Notes under the pieces: model-generated
Seen by the model: only the letters and a program-made list of their open reading frames with translations
Databases searched by the model: none
Told to the model about the DNA's origin: nothing
Position numbers and translations under genes: made by a program
NCBI GenBank assembly: GCA_030704615.1
Contig: CM060731.1
Span: 80,396,756 to 80,460,755 of the forward strand
Length of the DNA: 64,000 bases
Direction of reading: 5' to 3'
DNA from: Takakia lepidozioides
Lineage: Eukaryota > Streptophyta > Takakiopsida > Takakiales > Takakiaceae
Part shown: positions 11,621 through 22,115 of the stretch, in pieces
Layout: every line of letters begins with the position of its first letter
Numbering within the stretch: position 1 is the stretch's first letter

Positions 11621-11965
11621 GTTGTACGCTACTATAGTACTCACTAGTGGTAAGCAAGCTCTTCTTGATTCCAATAATGGTACGCTGGTACAATGCTCTT
11701 GAAATTGTGGTAAGCAAACTCTCCCTTCACTCTCATACCTAAGTGGACTTCAATAATGATACATTGGTACAGTGCTCAAAAGTGGTACGCTGGTATAGTG
11801 CTTTTTAATGCTGGCACGCTGGTATCATTGGTATGCTGGTGCATGGTGAGACCTCTTCCATAGTGATACTCTTCAATTGTGGCACGCTGGTACATTGGTA
11901 CATGATGACATCTGAATAATTGTATGTTGGTACAAAGTACATACATTCTAGGTACATACGTCCTC
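11620..11965. repeat. Degenerate minisatellite built on GGTACGCTGGTAC
   Basis: The words GGTACGCTGGTACA, GGTACATTGGTACA and close variants recur about ten times, for example near 11,680, 11,758, 11,785, 11,815, 11,830 and 11,885, with linkers such as TGCTCTTGAAATTGTGGTAAGC. Copies are diverged and irregularly spaced. No coding role is apparent. Confidence 0.6.
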
Positions 11966-12199
11966 ACTTTGATTCATTCCACTTAATATTTCAAGTCTCG
12001 TAGTGGCGGGAAAGCTTGCTTGAGCCTTGGAGCAGGTCCAGGAGAGATGGACATGTTTTAGGGTTTGAAAGGAAGTGAAGGGCAGTTGGTAGTGACTCAC
12101 GAGTCACGAGCCTCTCCAGCTAGACTTACTAGTAAGCTTACTGATAAATAATAATTACCAATAATTTGTACATTTTTTGTAATTTTTACCTTTCTTTTG

Positions 12200-12459
12200 A
12201 CATGTGTTTTTTTTTTTTTTTTAGCCTTTCACTGTCACAATCAATTTTTGGTCATTGACAGGCCGTTTTTTTTTTTTTTTTTTTTTTTTTGTCTTTCAAA
12301 TGTCTTGTGACAGGCGTAAAAAAAAACAATCCTAGTTACAGCCGTGAGAAGGTGTCCACTTTCAAAACAAAATAATGTAGTCCTTTGGAGGTGAAGTGAT
12401 ACCATAATTTACATTTGCTTTGGCAAGAGTCATCTGTAATTCTCTATTCATGGCAGGAA

Positions 12460-12494
<35 letters not shown>

Positions 12495-12530
12495 AATAGA
12501 AGACATAGGCCTGAAAAAATATATATATAT
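12200..12530. repeat. Homopolymer T tracts and a (TA)n microsatellite
   Basis: Poly-T tracts lie at about 12,208-12,223 and 12,266-12,290 and a (TA)n run at about 12,463-12,492 with a shorter one near 12,520. Between them GTGACAGGCGT-like words occur in both orientations, which may be the worn ends of a small element. Confidence 0.55.
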
Positions 12531-13930
12531 TTATACCAAAATGTTGTGCTTGGATTTTAGGTGGCATATTCTAAGAAAGCTCAGTGACCTTAGGGGAAAG
12601 TAAGACACATGAGAAAATAAATTATCTTCCATAATTTTCCATAATTTTTCACAATATTTGAAAAATAACATGTGATTATGTCTGCAAATTCTATTTTCCA
12701 AAACCAAACTACTGACTATTATTGGTGCACTCGGGTTTTGGAACACCACCTCGATCCTCTTTTGCTTGATGGCTTCCAGACTCTGGTCTGTTATTCTTCT
12801 CTTTCTATGTGGATTGGGAAGTCCTCTCTTTACCACCTCCCCAATTCCGATCTTGCTGAACTCTCAAGTTGATAGGACGATGAGATCATGTTGGGCAGTA
12901 TAGTATATTTAAAGGTACAATCTCTATGGATTTATGGAATTCAAGGTGTGACTTGGTTTTTAAGAGGAAACCCCTCAGTATCAGATCATTACTCTTTGAT
13001 TTATATGAGTTTGATCTGATGACCAAGGAGACGACGTTTGAAGATTCCACACTCTTAGCATTTATGCAATACAAGACTCTATAGCTGCTGCAATCGTCTT
13101 TGAATGTACTTGGTTCCACGACCAGTAGACGCAATATTCATAGTGTAGACATCTATATGATAAAACTCACCAGGTTTTTTTGCTCTATCATGTTCTCCAA
13201 TCTTGATTCACAAGATACATTATGTGGTGGTTTTTGCCCATGGCGCACCATCCGCAGAAGTCTAGAGTAGTAGTATGGCTGAGAATTTATAATCATCCCA
13301 CTATATTTGTTTTTCCCCTTCATGATGTTTCCTACATTCTAAAATATAATATCATATTGTCCACATTGAAACCTTGAGATTAATTAGGGAGGCCGGAGCC
13401 GCCTGTAGGCCAACATAATCAGTCTGGTTATCCAACGTATAAACAATATGCCATAATTTAAAAAGATAGGATGCAAGTCAAAGCTAAGGGTTGATTGGAA
13501 GATGAGGCAAAGGATAGAGCTTCATTTGCTAAAATGATTATGTTTAATATTATCATGTTCTTGAACGCATCCGGTTTGGGCCGGTTTAATTATGCAAGGC
13601 AAGATCTTCTGCACCTGCATTATAATCTTCTGCCAGTGTCTTTACGATTAGTTTGTATGACACATTTAAGATAGTTTCAATTTGAAATATAATATTTTAA
13701 TGATATTCAATAGGATAGGTAGGTTGCACACCTATGAAGATGATGTTTTCGAGTTGATCCGATTGTCCATGACTACTAGACCTTGAGTATCAACGCCTTT
13801 AGGAATGGAGGCAAGTACCAACGGACTGACAACCGATTGTCGAGGCGATTTCGCATGTTGAGAGACATCTTTGTGCCTCTTCTAGTACATATAGAAGTCG
13901 TGAGACCGAGGAATCCATCACGCAACGAGG
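12531..13930. other. No recognisable gene
   Basis: Short open frames exist, the longest about 100 codons near 12,531-12,836, but none shows a known domain or convincing splice pattern. The base composition is AT-rich like the flanks. Confidence 0.4.
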
Positions 13931-14667
13931 TTGGTTGAGCACATTGTTTTTTTACGACGACAAACCACATTTTGGGTACCTTATGGCCGCAAGTCGGGAC
14001 TTTGGGCATTCTTTGTGACCAACAATGGGGAAATGGTCACCGTGGACACACCCCAAGTTCTTAGGTGTCTTCTTTGCCATGATACCCCTTGTAGCCCAAA
14101 CTTGTTATTGCAGAAAACTAAAGAAAAAAAAAAACTTGATAACATATAACAAGGGACAAGGTACTGCCACGTTGAAGAAACATGGTGAAAGCGAACATCA
14201 TGAAATAACAACTAGATATTATAGTGAACTTGTAGCCGAGGCCTCTGATCACCCTCATCGGCTAATGAACGAGAGTCATCCAAGAAGCGTACAAGAGTTA
14301 CCCCTGGAACCATCTCATCTTTTTTTGAGAATAATGTATCTTACAACAAAAATGATGCGAGTCAAAAAAAACTTTTTGGAGGACCTCGTGTTGTTGTGTG
14401 TGAAGAGTCATTTTCCATTGAGCATTGTAGAGAATGTTCGGATGAGGAGATTCGCGTTGAAGTTGGACCCATGTGTGGTTTTCCCATTCCGTAGACGATT
14501 GATTGACGAAGTGTTTCCGGACATGTTCAAGAGTTGTATGAAAACTCATTTTTGCTCTTATAATCAATTTTCTCACTAAGAATTGGGAGCCCAGACATAT
14601 TATAGTGGGTTTATTTGAGGCTATCGATACAACAGGGGCCAGTATAGCAATCCAGCTTCGTTCTTTG
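13931..14667 (+). pseudogene. hAT transposase, 5' part, cut by an LTR element
   Basis: The frame at 13,931-14,149 has WAFFVTNNGEMVTVDTP..CLLC and, after a one-base shift, KGQGTATLKKHGESEHHE, together a BED zinc finger (CX2C then HX5H). Further on FLEDLVLLCVKSHFPLSIVENVRMRRFALKLDP matches the conserved hAT block before the catalytic core. After a stop at 14,578 the other frame reads HIIVGLFEAIDTTGASIAIQLRSL up to 14,667, again an hAT motif, and is cut exactly where the chromovirus LTR begins at 14,668. The rest of the gene is not in the window. Confidence 0.65.
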
Positions 14668-15389
14668 TGTCGCGCACCTCACTTCGGTAACCTCCCCTTC
14701 AAGTCATAGTTACTCACTTGATGCGCGCGCCTAACTCCCAAAGTGGCCGCCGGGCCAACTCGGAGCTTCGGTTGCTCACCGGGACATAACGGTCCCCCTT
14801 TGCTCCTCCAAAAGACCCTCCATCAATTTGGGCCTAGTGGAAATTCCCTTTGGTAGATGGCAGTCCGGAATAGCTCCCCACTCCTTGGTCGCTTTCCGGC
14901 TCGCTCGTTCACTCACTAGTTTTTGGTCACCAACGGGCTTGCACCGTTCTCGGGGTTACTACTCCCTATATATACTTCTGTGACTGTCCGCGGGGGTTTC
15001 ACAAACAACACCATCCTTTTATGGTGAACCACCACGAAGACCCTCGACTCCCGGTGATGAGTCGCGGTGAGTCTTGGCCCACCCACCACGGCCCCATTGG
15101 ACCGTGATGAGTCCCAAGACTCCCCACGACTCCCACCACAAGGTCCCGCCCCATGGTGAGTCTTATGTCACCCCCACTAAGACCCACTAAACTACCACCA
15201 CCCCTCGTGGAACCACCCCCACCGCAACCCGGTGTGCGGGGCTCCACCTAGTAAGCACCTCCGCCTCCTTGAGTGCTTTGGGCACTCAAGGGTGCTTCAG
15301 CCCCCGCATCTATTGTTGCCACTGCCCCACCATAGGGGCAGCCCTTCTTGTGTCCCGACCCCCTGCCCTCAAGGCAAAGGGCCGCGACA
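14668..15389 (-). repeat. 3' LTR of chromovirus copy 1
   Basis: The 722-bp LTR starts TGTCGCGCACCTCAC and ends GGGCCGCGACA (given on the + strand), the TG...CA ends of an LTR. It aligns with both LTRs of copy 2. A TATA-like run, TATATATA near 14,967-14,974, is present. The 5-bp target duplication cannot be confirmed because the right end of the element is lost. Confidence 0.9.
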
Positions 15390-16217
15390 CACACCCCTAC
15401 CATCAGGGAGTCGATGTCATCATCGACTTGTCCATTTTGTAGAAACGAACATCCAAGTTGTGGCGTCCCACATCAAAGAGTTTGTTTCCGCACCATGGCG
15501 TCCCATGGCAAAGAACCAAACCCCACACTTGACTCTACTCTCCACTAGCTAGTTCGGCCGACTTCCTCCAAGTCCCGGCCAAGGGTGGAGCCTCAAGCTC
15601 CTCCCAGTGCACTCTTCTTGGCCCACTTCAAGGCCAAGGAACGATCATCCTCAGGACAACATTGCTTGCATCGCTCATGATGCCGCTTTTGGCATCACCT
15701 TGAGCAAGGGTTCACCTTGAACCTTTTTTTGACTAGGAAGATAACCTTGAACCAACCGTGCGCCCCAATCACTACAATTGGGTCCACCCTGGAATGTTGA
15801 CCTGAGGTACGGGAACACGCCGAAGCCGCACTACAACTTCGTCCCAAGGCTACACAATTATAGTACGTGAACGGAAGCACGTAGCTTTCGCGTTAGCCCG
15901 CACTACAAGGCAACCCCCTCGGTAGCGCAGTTATAGTATGCGCACGCGCCAGGTGCGCACTAGCACGTGAACTCCCAAAGAAGGCGCAAGTTTCCTTGCC
16001 CCTTGGATGGGAGTCACCCGATTTCGGCACTACGCAAACACACGATTAATCCAATTTACCACTCCCACTTTTGTAAGCTAGCATGCATCCTATACACTAG
16101 CCAACCATACCATGCATCACCATTCCAAACAAAATAGGAAACACGACATTTGGAAACCATTTCATTTATAACAAAATTTGTACAACACAAGTTTTTGCAA
16201 TCGGATTTCTGAGCTAG
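15390..16217 (-). other. 3' untranslated part of chromovirus copy 1
   Basis: About 830 bp between the chromodomain stop and the LTR, collinear with 33,074-33,919 in copy 2. The bases next to the LTR are purine-rich on the element strand (TAGGGGTG), a weak polypurine tract. Open frames here are not conserved in frame between the two copies. Confidence 0.55.
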
Positions 16218-16697
16218 CTAAGCCGGGCTAAGCATGCATTTCCTCCCCCACGATCCAAGGTTGATGTCCCCATCAACGCTTCTTCCGCTTTTGAGGTCGT
16301 TATTCGAAAGTTGCAACCGCCTCAGATGCGTTTCCCATTTCTGAAGCACGCACTCCTCCACATGATAATAGCCCTTCCATTTCACGAGATACTCCGTTTC
16401 TCGATTCTTGAACCTCCTCGACTTAAGTACTGCCTCCACCTCGTACTCAGGTTCATTTTCATGATCCAACAGTACAGGTGGCAGACGCAACACTTGATGC
16501 CGATTCAGACGCGCTTCATCTTTGAAGTAAGGCTTCAAAAGAGAGACGTGGAATACCGGATGCACCTTGCTGTTTGCCGGCAGCTCGAATTCATACACAT
16601 CCTCATTCATAACCTTCCGGATGCGAAAGGGTCCCGCATACGGAGGTACGAACTTTGGACTCACTTCCGGAGGTAGTCGGGAAATCTTGATGTTCAA
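16218..16697 (-). pseudogene. Integrase C-terminus and chromodomain, copy 1
   Basis: The reading begins with the GPFRIRKVMNEDVYEFELP pattern of the integrase C-terminal barrel, then HPVFHVSLLKPY, then a chromodomain: YEVEAVLKSRRF, YLVKWKGYYHVEECVLQKW. Chromodomains at this place define chromoviruses; they steer integration to chromatin by binding methylated histone H3. The aromatic cage residues (Y of YEVE, W of VKWKG, Y) are present. A frame break near 16,700-16,750 separates it from the integrase core. Confidence 0.88.
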
Positions 16698-16748
16698 CCA
16701 GACCTCCGTGCCTGCCTCAAACTTAACTTCCCTCCGCTTCCAATTTGC

Positions 16749-17543
16749 CTACCGTTCATACCGTTTCCTAGCTTTGGCAATGTTGTACTTTGTGAGCTTC
16801 AACAAACGCTTGCGTTCTTCCAGCACCGCTGCTGCTGCCGGTTCCTCAACGTCTTGGGCGACCCAACTTGTCGGCACCAGAGGTGCTTTTCCATAGACCA
16901 ATACGAAAGGGGAAACTCCCGTTGCGGAGTGTTTTGTGTTATTATAACAGAACTCTGCCGCGTCCAAGTGCTCCACCCAGTCCGATTGGTCTGCCGCCAC
17001 GTAATTTCGCAAGATCTGCTTCACCACGGAATTCAACCTTTCTGTTTGGCCGTTTGTCGTAGGTCGAAAGGCGATGCTCATCTTGAGCCTCGTCCCCATT
17101 TTCTTCCAGAGTGCCCTCCAAAATTTACTTGTAAACTTTGGATCGTGATCCGAGACAATATCCTTCGGGAGTCCATGATGCTTGAAGTTGTGGGCGAAGT
17201 GAAGTCGCCCCGTCTCCTGTGCCGTTGCCGTCTCCTTGGTAGGAATGGAATGGCCCATTTTACTGAACCTATCCACCACCACCATGATTGCATCGAATCC
17301 TTTTGACAGCGGCATAGCAGTCATGAAATCCATCGAGACACTTTCCCAAGACCCCTCTGGAATCGGCAAGGGTTGTAACAACCCCGTTTGCTTTTTGTAC
17401 TCGCTCCGGTTTTGTTGGCATGCGGTGCATGTCTTGACATACTCCTCGGCCTCCTCCCTCAGTTTGGGCCAGAAATACTCTTTCTTCAGGAGTGCCACGG
17501 TGCGCTTGGCTCCGCCGTGGCCCGCAAGCGAGCCATCATGCAT
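16749..17543 (-). pseudogene. Integrase core, copy 1
   Basis: The 264-residue open frame starts with the HHCC zinc domain (MHDGSLAGHGG ... CTACQQ), followed by the DDE core: MDFM holds the first Asp, VSDHDPKF the second, and NGQTERLN the Glu, all three present. The usual SDRDPKF reads SDHDPKF. It would insert element cDNA into the host chromosome. The preceding RNase H frame does not lead into it: a -1 shift lies just upstream, at the same place as in copy 2. Confidence 0.9.
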
Positions 17544-17602
17544 TCTCTCAAGAGACTATCTCTGATCCCTCCCTTCGGCACATAGAGACGCTTTTGCTTG
17601 TA

Positions 17603-18401
17603 CTAGAGCAGTCCATTTTGCAAGTGGAACTGCGATTTAACCCCCATCCTCAAGTCCCGCATCACGGACTTCGTCATCTCATCCTTCCGGTAAGCCTTCC
17701 GGAATTTTCCTTTGGAGCGCCGTCTCGCCCCTGTACACCAACATGAGCTGTTGCTTTCTACTAAAGGCATCGGCCACCACATTGTCCCGTCCCGGTTTGT
17801 ACTGGATATCCACGTCACACACCGCCAAAGTGTCTTGCCACCTAAGTTGTTTTGGGGACAACTTAGGCTGCGTGGCAAAATACTTCACCGTGACATTGTC
17901 CGTGAATACCTTCACCGGGTTGGAATCAACATAATGGCGCCAAAGCTCAAGGCAATGCACCACCGCCTTCATATTTTTCTCGTGTGTTGGCCAGCGTCGC
18001 TCAACTTCATTCAGTTTCTTACTTTCGTAAGCCACTGGACGCCCATTTTGCATAAGTACACCCCTAATCGCGAAGTCCGACGCATCTGTATGAATCTCAA
18101 ACGGACGGTCGAACTCCGGGATTTTCAAGACTGGAGCTTCCGCCATCTGCTGCTTCAACTCGGCAAAGGCTTGGCCACAAAAGGTGTTCCATACCCATAC
18201 CTTGGATTTACACAAAAGGTTTGACAGCGGCCCCGCGATCTTGGCAAAATTTCTCACATACTTTCGGTAATAGGAGGCGAATCCTAGGAAGGATCGCACT
18301 CCGAGGACCAAAGTCGGAGGCTCCCAGTCCAAGATCGCCCTCACCTTTCTGTCATCCATTTTGATCTCATCCTGTGTAATCACATGCCCTAGGAACTCCA
18401 C
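17603..18401 (-). pseudogene. RNase H and connection region, copy 1
   Basis: The frame at 17,679-18,401 has [15 protein letters not shown] (RT thumb/connection), then FEIHTDASDFAI with the first catalytic Asp of RNase H, ESKKLNEVERRWPTHEK with its Glu region, and VFTDNVTVKYF and VADAFSRK with the later acidic residues. A shift near 17,690 moves the tail to another frame (17,603-17,878), which ends at a TAG where copy 2 has an arginine codon. RNase H removes the RNA strand during reverse transcription. Confidence 0.88.
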
Positions 18402-19094
18402 TTTTGTGACCCCGAATTCGCACTTTGATTGGCATACAGCTTCTCTTCCCGCAATTTCTGGAACACCCTTTTGAGGTGCTCCAGGTGCTCTTCCTTTGTT
18501 TTCGAGTACACCAAGATGTCGTCGATGTACACGATCACAAAGTCATCCAGCCACTCCTGGAAAAGGCTGTTCATAAGCGTGCTAAAGGTCGCGGGTGCGT
18601 TGGTGAGCCCAAAAGGCATCACCAAGAACTCATACGAACCATATCTTGTCATGCACGCGGTCTTCTCCTCATCTCCTTCCGCCACTTGGATTTGATGGTA
18701 GCCCGAGCGCAAATCGATCCGGCTAAAATACTTCGGTCCTGCCAACCGATCGAAGAGGTCGTCGATCATTGGCAAAGGGTACCGGTTCTTGATAGTCACC
18801 TTATTCAGAGCCCTGTAATCGACACACATCCGCAGCGTCCCATCCTTCTTGTCTACGAATAGCACTGGGGCTCTGTAAGGTGACTTACTCGGCCGGATGT
18901 ACCCCTTTGACATTAGTTGGTCGAGCTGAGTCTTCAGCTCGACCAACTCTATGTGGCTCAACCGGTAGGGCGCCTTGGCCCGGTATCACCTCAATCTTGT
19001 GGTCAACTCCTCTTCGCGGCATCACATCCTGGTATTTCTCCAAAATCCCCTTGATCCAATCTGGGCTCGGCTCCCTATCGCCTTCTCCCTTCAC
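18389..19094 (-). pseudogene. Reverse transcriptase, copy 1
   Basis: 18,389-18,961 carries the RT motifs in order: [72 protein letters not shown] and [10 protein letters not shown], so the active-site YIDD is intact in this copy. The N-terminal stretch at 18,885-19,094 is in another frame. The C-terminal end loses frame near 18,410 by a short deletion ([10 protein letters not shown] in place of the usual KCxF block). Confidence 0.9.
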
Positions 19095-19168
19095 TTATCT
19101 TACGTAAAGCAAAAACTAGGGCTCGTGTGGCTTCTCCACAGCCCACTCCTTTGCTGTCAACAGGTTTA

Positions 19169-19905
19169 CACTACAGGAAAAGGGGGGCCTTTGCGACGCC
19201 CGAGCCACGCCGCAACGTCGGGAAAATGCCCTTTTTGGGCAGGGGCAGGCGCAGAATTTGCGACGCCCGGCCGTCGCCCGGCAATCGCATGGGCGTCACC
19301 AAAATGACGTTGCAAAAATGCGACGTATGGGGGTCACGAGCCCCCACCCCAACTCCCGCGACTGCCGGACATCGTTTTTCGGGCCGTCCGCGCCGATGGC
19401 AGGGCCTCCGTCGAACGACGTCTCGCCGTCGCGGCCCTCCAGCCGATGGCTTGGTGGGGGCGCCGGCACGGCGTCGCATCCCTTTTTTTTTCTAACCTGC
19501 CCGGGAGTCCCATCATAAAACCCAAAGACACGTGGCGTAAGCCGGGTGGTACACCAAGCGACGCCAGTGCGTCGCTATAAGCGACTATTGGGCGTGGCAA
19601 AAAAAATAGCAGGAGTAGGAGTCGGGCTCCGCCACACCCGGGCGTGGGTTTTGGCGACGCTCTGGCGTCGTTTTTTTAATATTTAATCCAAAAAAAAAAA
19701 AAAATGGCGCAGGCAGGGTGGCGGGCTACGCGACGCCAGGGCGTCGCAGCTTGCGACCCCCGGACCAAAGAAACACGTCGCAGGGAGTGTCGGGGGTTGC
19801 CGCCCACAAATGGGATTGGCGACGCCAGACCGTCGCGGCGTGCGACCCCCGCCCAAAAAACACGTCGCCATTGGCGACGTCCTTCAGTCGTGAGGGCAAC
19901 CTGGT
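19169..19905. repeat. CACTA A terminus with GCGACG/CGTCGC subterminal repeats
   Basis: Words such as TTTGCGACGCCC, GGCCGTCGC, GGCGACGCCAGACCGTCGC and CACGTCGCCATTGGCGACG recur, often as GCGACG...CGTCGC palindromes, with GCGACCCCCG at the side. Subterminal repeats of this kind are the binding sites of the accessory protein in CACTA elements. The same words recur at 46,490-46,740 and 51,960-52,460. They are very CpG-rich compared with the flanks. Confidence 0.8.
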
Positions 19906-20174
19906 GGGGGGGGGGGGTTTGGGGGTTGATTTTGGGGGTGAATTGGGGGTGGTTTTTGTTTTTTGCCTGGTTTTGTTTTTGGGGATGGGAGACCTTACAG
20001 TTCCATTTCTCTGATTTAGCAGGTACACAATTGAGCAAGCATGAATCGAGGGTGAGGACGGTGCGACACATGAATAAGATGGAAGATGGAAAGATGGAAA
20101 TATATTTACAGGAAATGAGCTGAAAAGCTCACAAGGGTTCAGTAGGCTGACCCTGGGACCTACATGGACTAGGA

Positions 20175-22027
20175 CTAGTCATCCTCATCATCATCCTCAG
20201 TGGAGGACTCATAGCTATCCGATGAGCCTGATGACTCCACACCCTTTGTCAGACCACCTAAATGAGGCGGCGTTCCCCTAAGTCCCACAGAGCTCTCATC
20301 CAATCCCTGACCATGACCCCCGACCTCATCCATACTAGTGCCCTGTAGTGCACTCATCCCCTCCGTGTTGGCCATGTTCTTCATGAGGGATTGCCAACCA
20401 TGCTCCTTGGCGTAGTTGTACTCTACCGGAGATGGATTCCTCTCAAACGCACGTTGCTACACATGCCACAAATTAAAGTCAGATCTTCGCGATGATGGAG
20501 CCAAAAAGAAGACATAACAAAATCCATAGGGAAGTACGACTTACAAATCACAAGATAAAACCCTTGGATCCGCCGGCACCTCACTTGTGTGTGGATTCGT
20601 GCTTGTCAAGGCGGACTGTTGTTGCTTCGCGTGCTCGGTCAAATTTGATACACACATACGTTGCATCGAATCCACCTCATTAATGCACATGCGACAAATG
20701 GAAGGTGACATGATTCAAGATTTGCCAACCTGTGTAATTCCATAAGGTGGTTTGGGTATGGCCCCCTTTTCCATTGCCCTCCAAATGATCTGTCTGGCAC
20801 GGTACCTCATGTCCTTCAAGTTTCGCCCCACCATCTCCATCACCCTTATGTCACTCCAATTTCTCGGAAACCGGCGGTCTAACTCACGGGCATACGCCCG
20901 CTTCACGCCAAAGTGCTGATCAGCCCACTCGATGTGCAAAGGGAACCACCTCAATGCGAGTTCGAAGGCTGGTTTCTTCACAGCCTCCCTGAACGCACCG
21001 CAGGGGTCACCATGGCGATTCACCTCCACCGGTGGCACCACGATCTTTGCCAACTCCACATCCTGTATCGCCAAGGGCATGTTCTTCTTCTCACCCTCTC
21101 TCTTCTTTGTAGCTTCCTTCCCCTGCTCCTTTGTTACCCCACTGCCCTCCCTCGCATGCACACTCACCCCTTCCTCTCCATGGGACTTCTTCTTCTTCTT
21201 CTTCTTCTTCTTTTCCTTCCCCTTCTCCACGACCATCTCCTTCCCCTTCCTCGCTACTTCCTCTCTCTCCTTCTCCCTCTCCTTTCTCTCTCTCTCCTCG
21301 GCAGCCACTTCATTGATAGTAAAAGGGATCTCGGGAGATCGAGGCCTCTTCTTCTTACCTTTGGTGTTCGGGCCCTTCATGAATACCACGTGCTCTCCCT
21401 CATTGGCAACCCCACTGGACTGCACCAATGAGGCCAGCCATGTTGCTGCCTCCTGAAGACAAATAACCCCTCCAAATTCAAAAAAAGAAACAAACAACAA
21501 AGAAAATCATGCATGCAAAGGAAAGGATAAATCATGGAACAAGGTGCGACAGTTGTACCTTTGCAAGCTTGTCCGACTCGCCCCCGGTGTCACCCGATGT
21601 GGCAGGAGTCCCCGCTGCCGGATGTGCCCGCTCTATCCCCTCCCGGAGCGCCACTGGAAGTAGATCTCAGATGTGGAGCATAGCCGGCGGCGGTGCCCCG
21701 TAGTCCAGGCCCTTCTTTGCTGACCGCTCAGGCTCAGGGGGTGATGTAGCTGATCGGCTAGGCTGCTCTGAACCGGCCCATACCTCCTCCTCCCCCCCCC
21801 CCCCCCCCCCCAAAATGTGTATCAGGGTAGAAGCCCTCACCCGGCTTGACTTCTTCAAGGCGCTTCGCTATCTTGGCCACTTCATTGGCCCTCCTCGTCT
21901 CCTCCTCCCTCATCAACAACAATGGGCTGGCAATGGAGGCTTTCAAAGGTCCTTGAACCTGACGTTGGGCCTTGGCAAGTGCAGCCTTTGCTGCGGAGGA
22001 AGGGGTCGCTATGGGGGTGACATCCAA
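20175..22027 (-). CDS. Spliced CACTA accessory protein (TNPA-like), incomplete
   Basis: Exons recognised on the minus strand: about 21,758-22,027 (KAALAKAQRQVQGPLKASI, coiled and charged), a piece up to a donor near 21,556 (AAAG|GTACAA), an exon about 20,735-21,457 opening after TTGTCTTCAG, one near 20,540-20,670 (MQRMCVSNLTEHAKQQQ), and a last exon 20,175-20,459 ending in an acidic tail SSTEDDDEDD. The large exon has a lysine-rich nuclear-signal-like run (KKKKKKKKK) and a conserved-looking block WADQHFGVKRAYARELDRRF. I do not recognise a named domain. Its place inside a CACTA end suggests a DNA-binding accessory factor; the 5' end may be missing. Confidence 0.5.
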
Positions 22028-22115
22028 AAGTTGCCCATGTCGGGCCTCCGAACGGGTGATGTGCTTGCGGGGGCTGAGAGCAGCAAGTGCTCGGGGTCTC
22101 GAGAGGGGGCAATTT

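Larger units (their letters stand above)
14668..19168 (-). mobile_element. Chromovirus (Ty3/gypsy) copy 1, truncated
   Basis: This is a minus-strand LTR retrotransposon: 3' LTR at the left, then reading right to left RT, RNase H, integrase and a chromodomain. Gag, protease and the 5' LTR are missing because a CACTA element interrupts at 19,169. It is nearly collinear with the complete copy at 32,575-39,302, differing by scattered substitutions and short indels, including a 15-bp stretch kept here but deleted there. In-frame stops (for example in the RNase H-integrase linker near 17,603) and shifts make it inactive. It landed inside an hAT transposase remnant. Confidence 0.93.
19169..22115 (-). 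mobile_element. CACTA element A, truncated on the right
   Basis: The element starts at 19,169 with CACTACAGGAAAAGGGGGG, the CACTA-type terminus, preceded by TTA, a likely 3-bp target duplication: in chromovirus copy 2 the uninterrupted sequence continues after the same AGGTTTA with TTCGCC. Inside are dense GCGACG/CGTCGC subterminal repeats to about 19,900 and then a spliced gene on the minus strand, so the visible end is the 3' end. No transposase is present: the element is cut at about 22,115 by a hairpin-array arm. The opposite terminus was not found. Confidence 0.8.

Noticed and set aside
12463-12492. An origin or matrix attachment signal from AT richness
   Set aside because: It is a plain TA microsatellite, with nothing to support a functional reading.
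15232-15552. Open frames in the LTR and 3' region of the chromovirus
   Set aside because: They are not conserved in frame between the two copies and lie in LTR or untranslated sequence.
20913-21456. Long open frames on the plus strand rich in Leu, Ser and Pro
   Set aside because: They mirror the lysine/glutamate-rich exon of the minus-strand gene and have no splice support.
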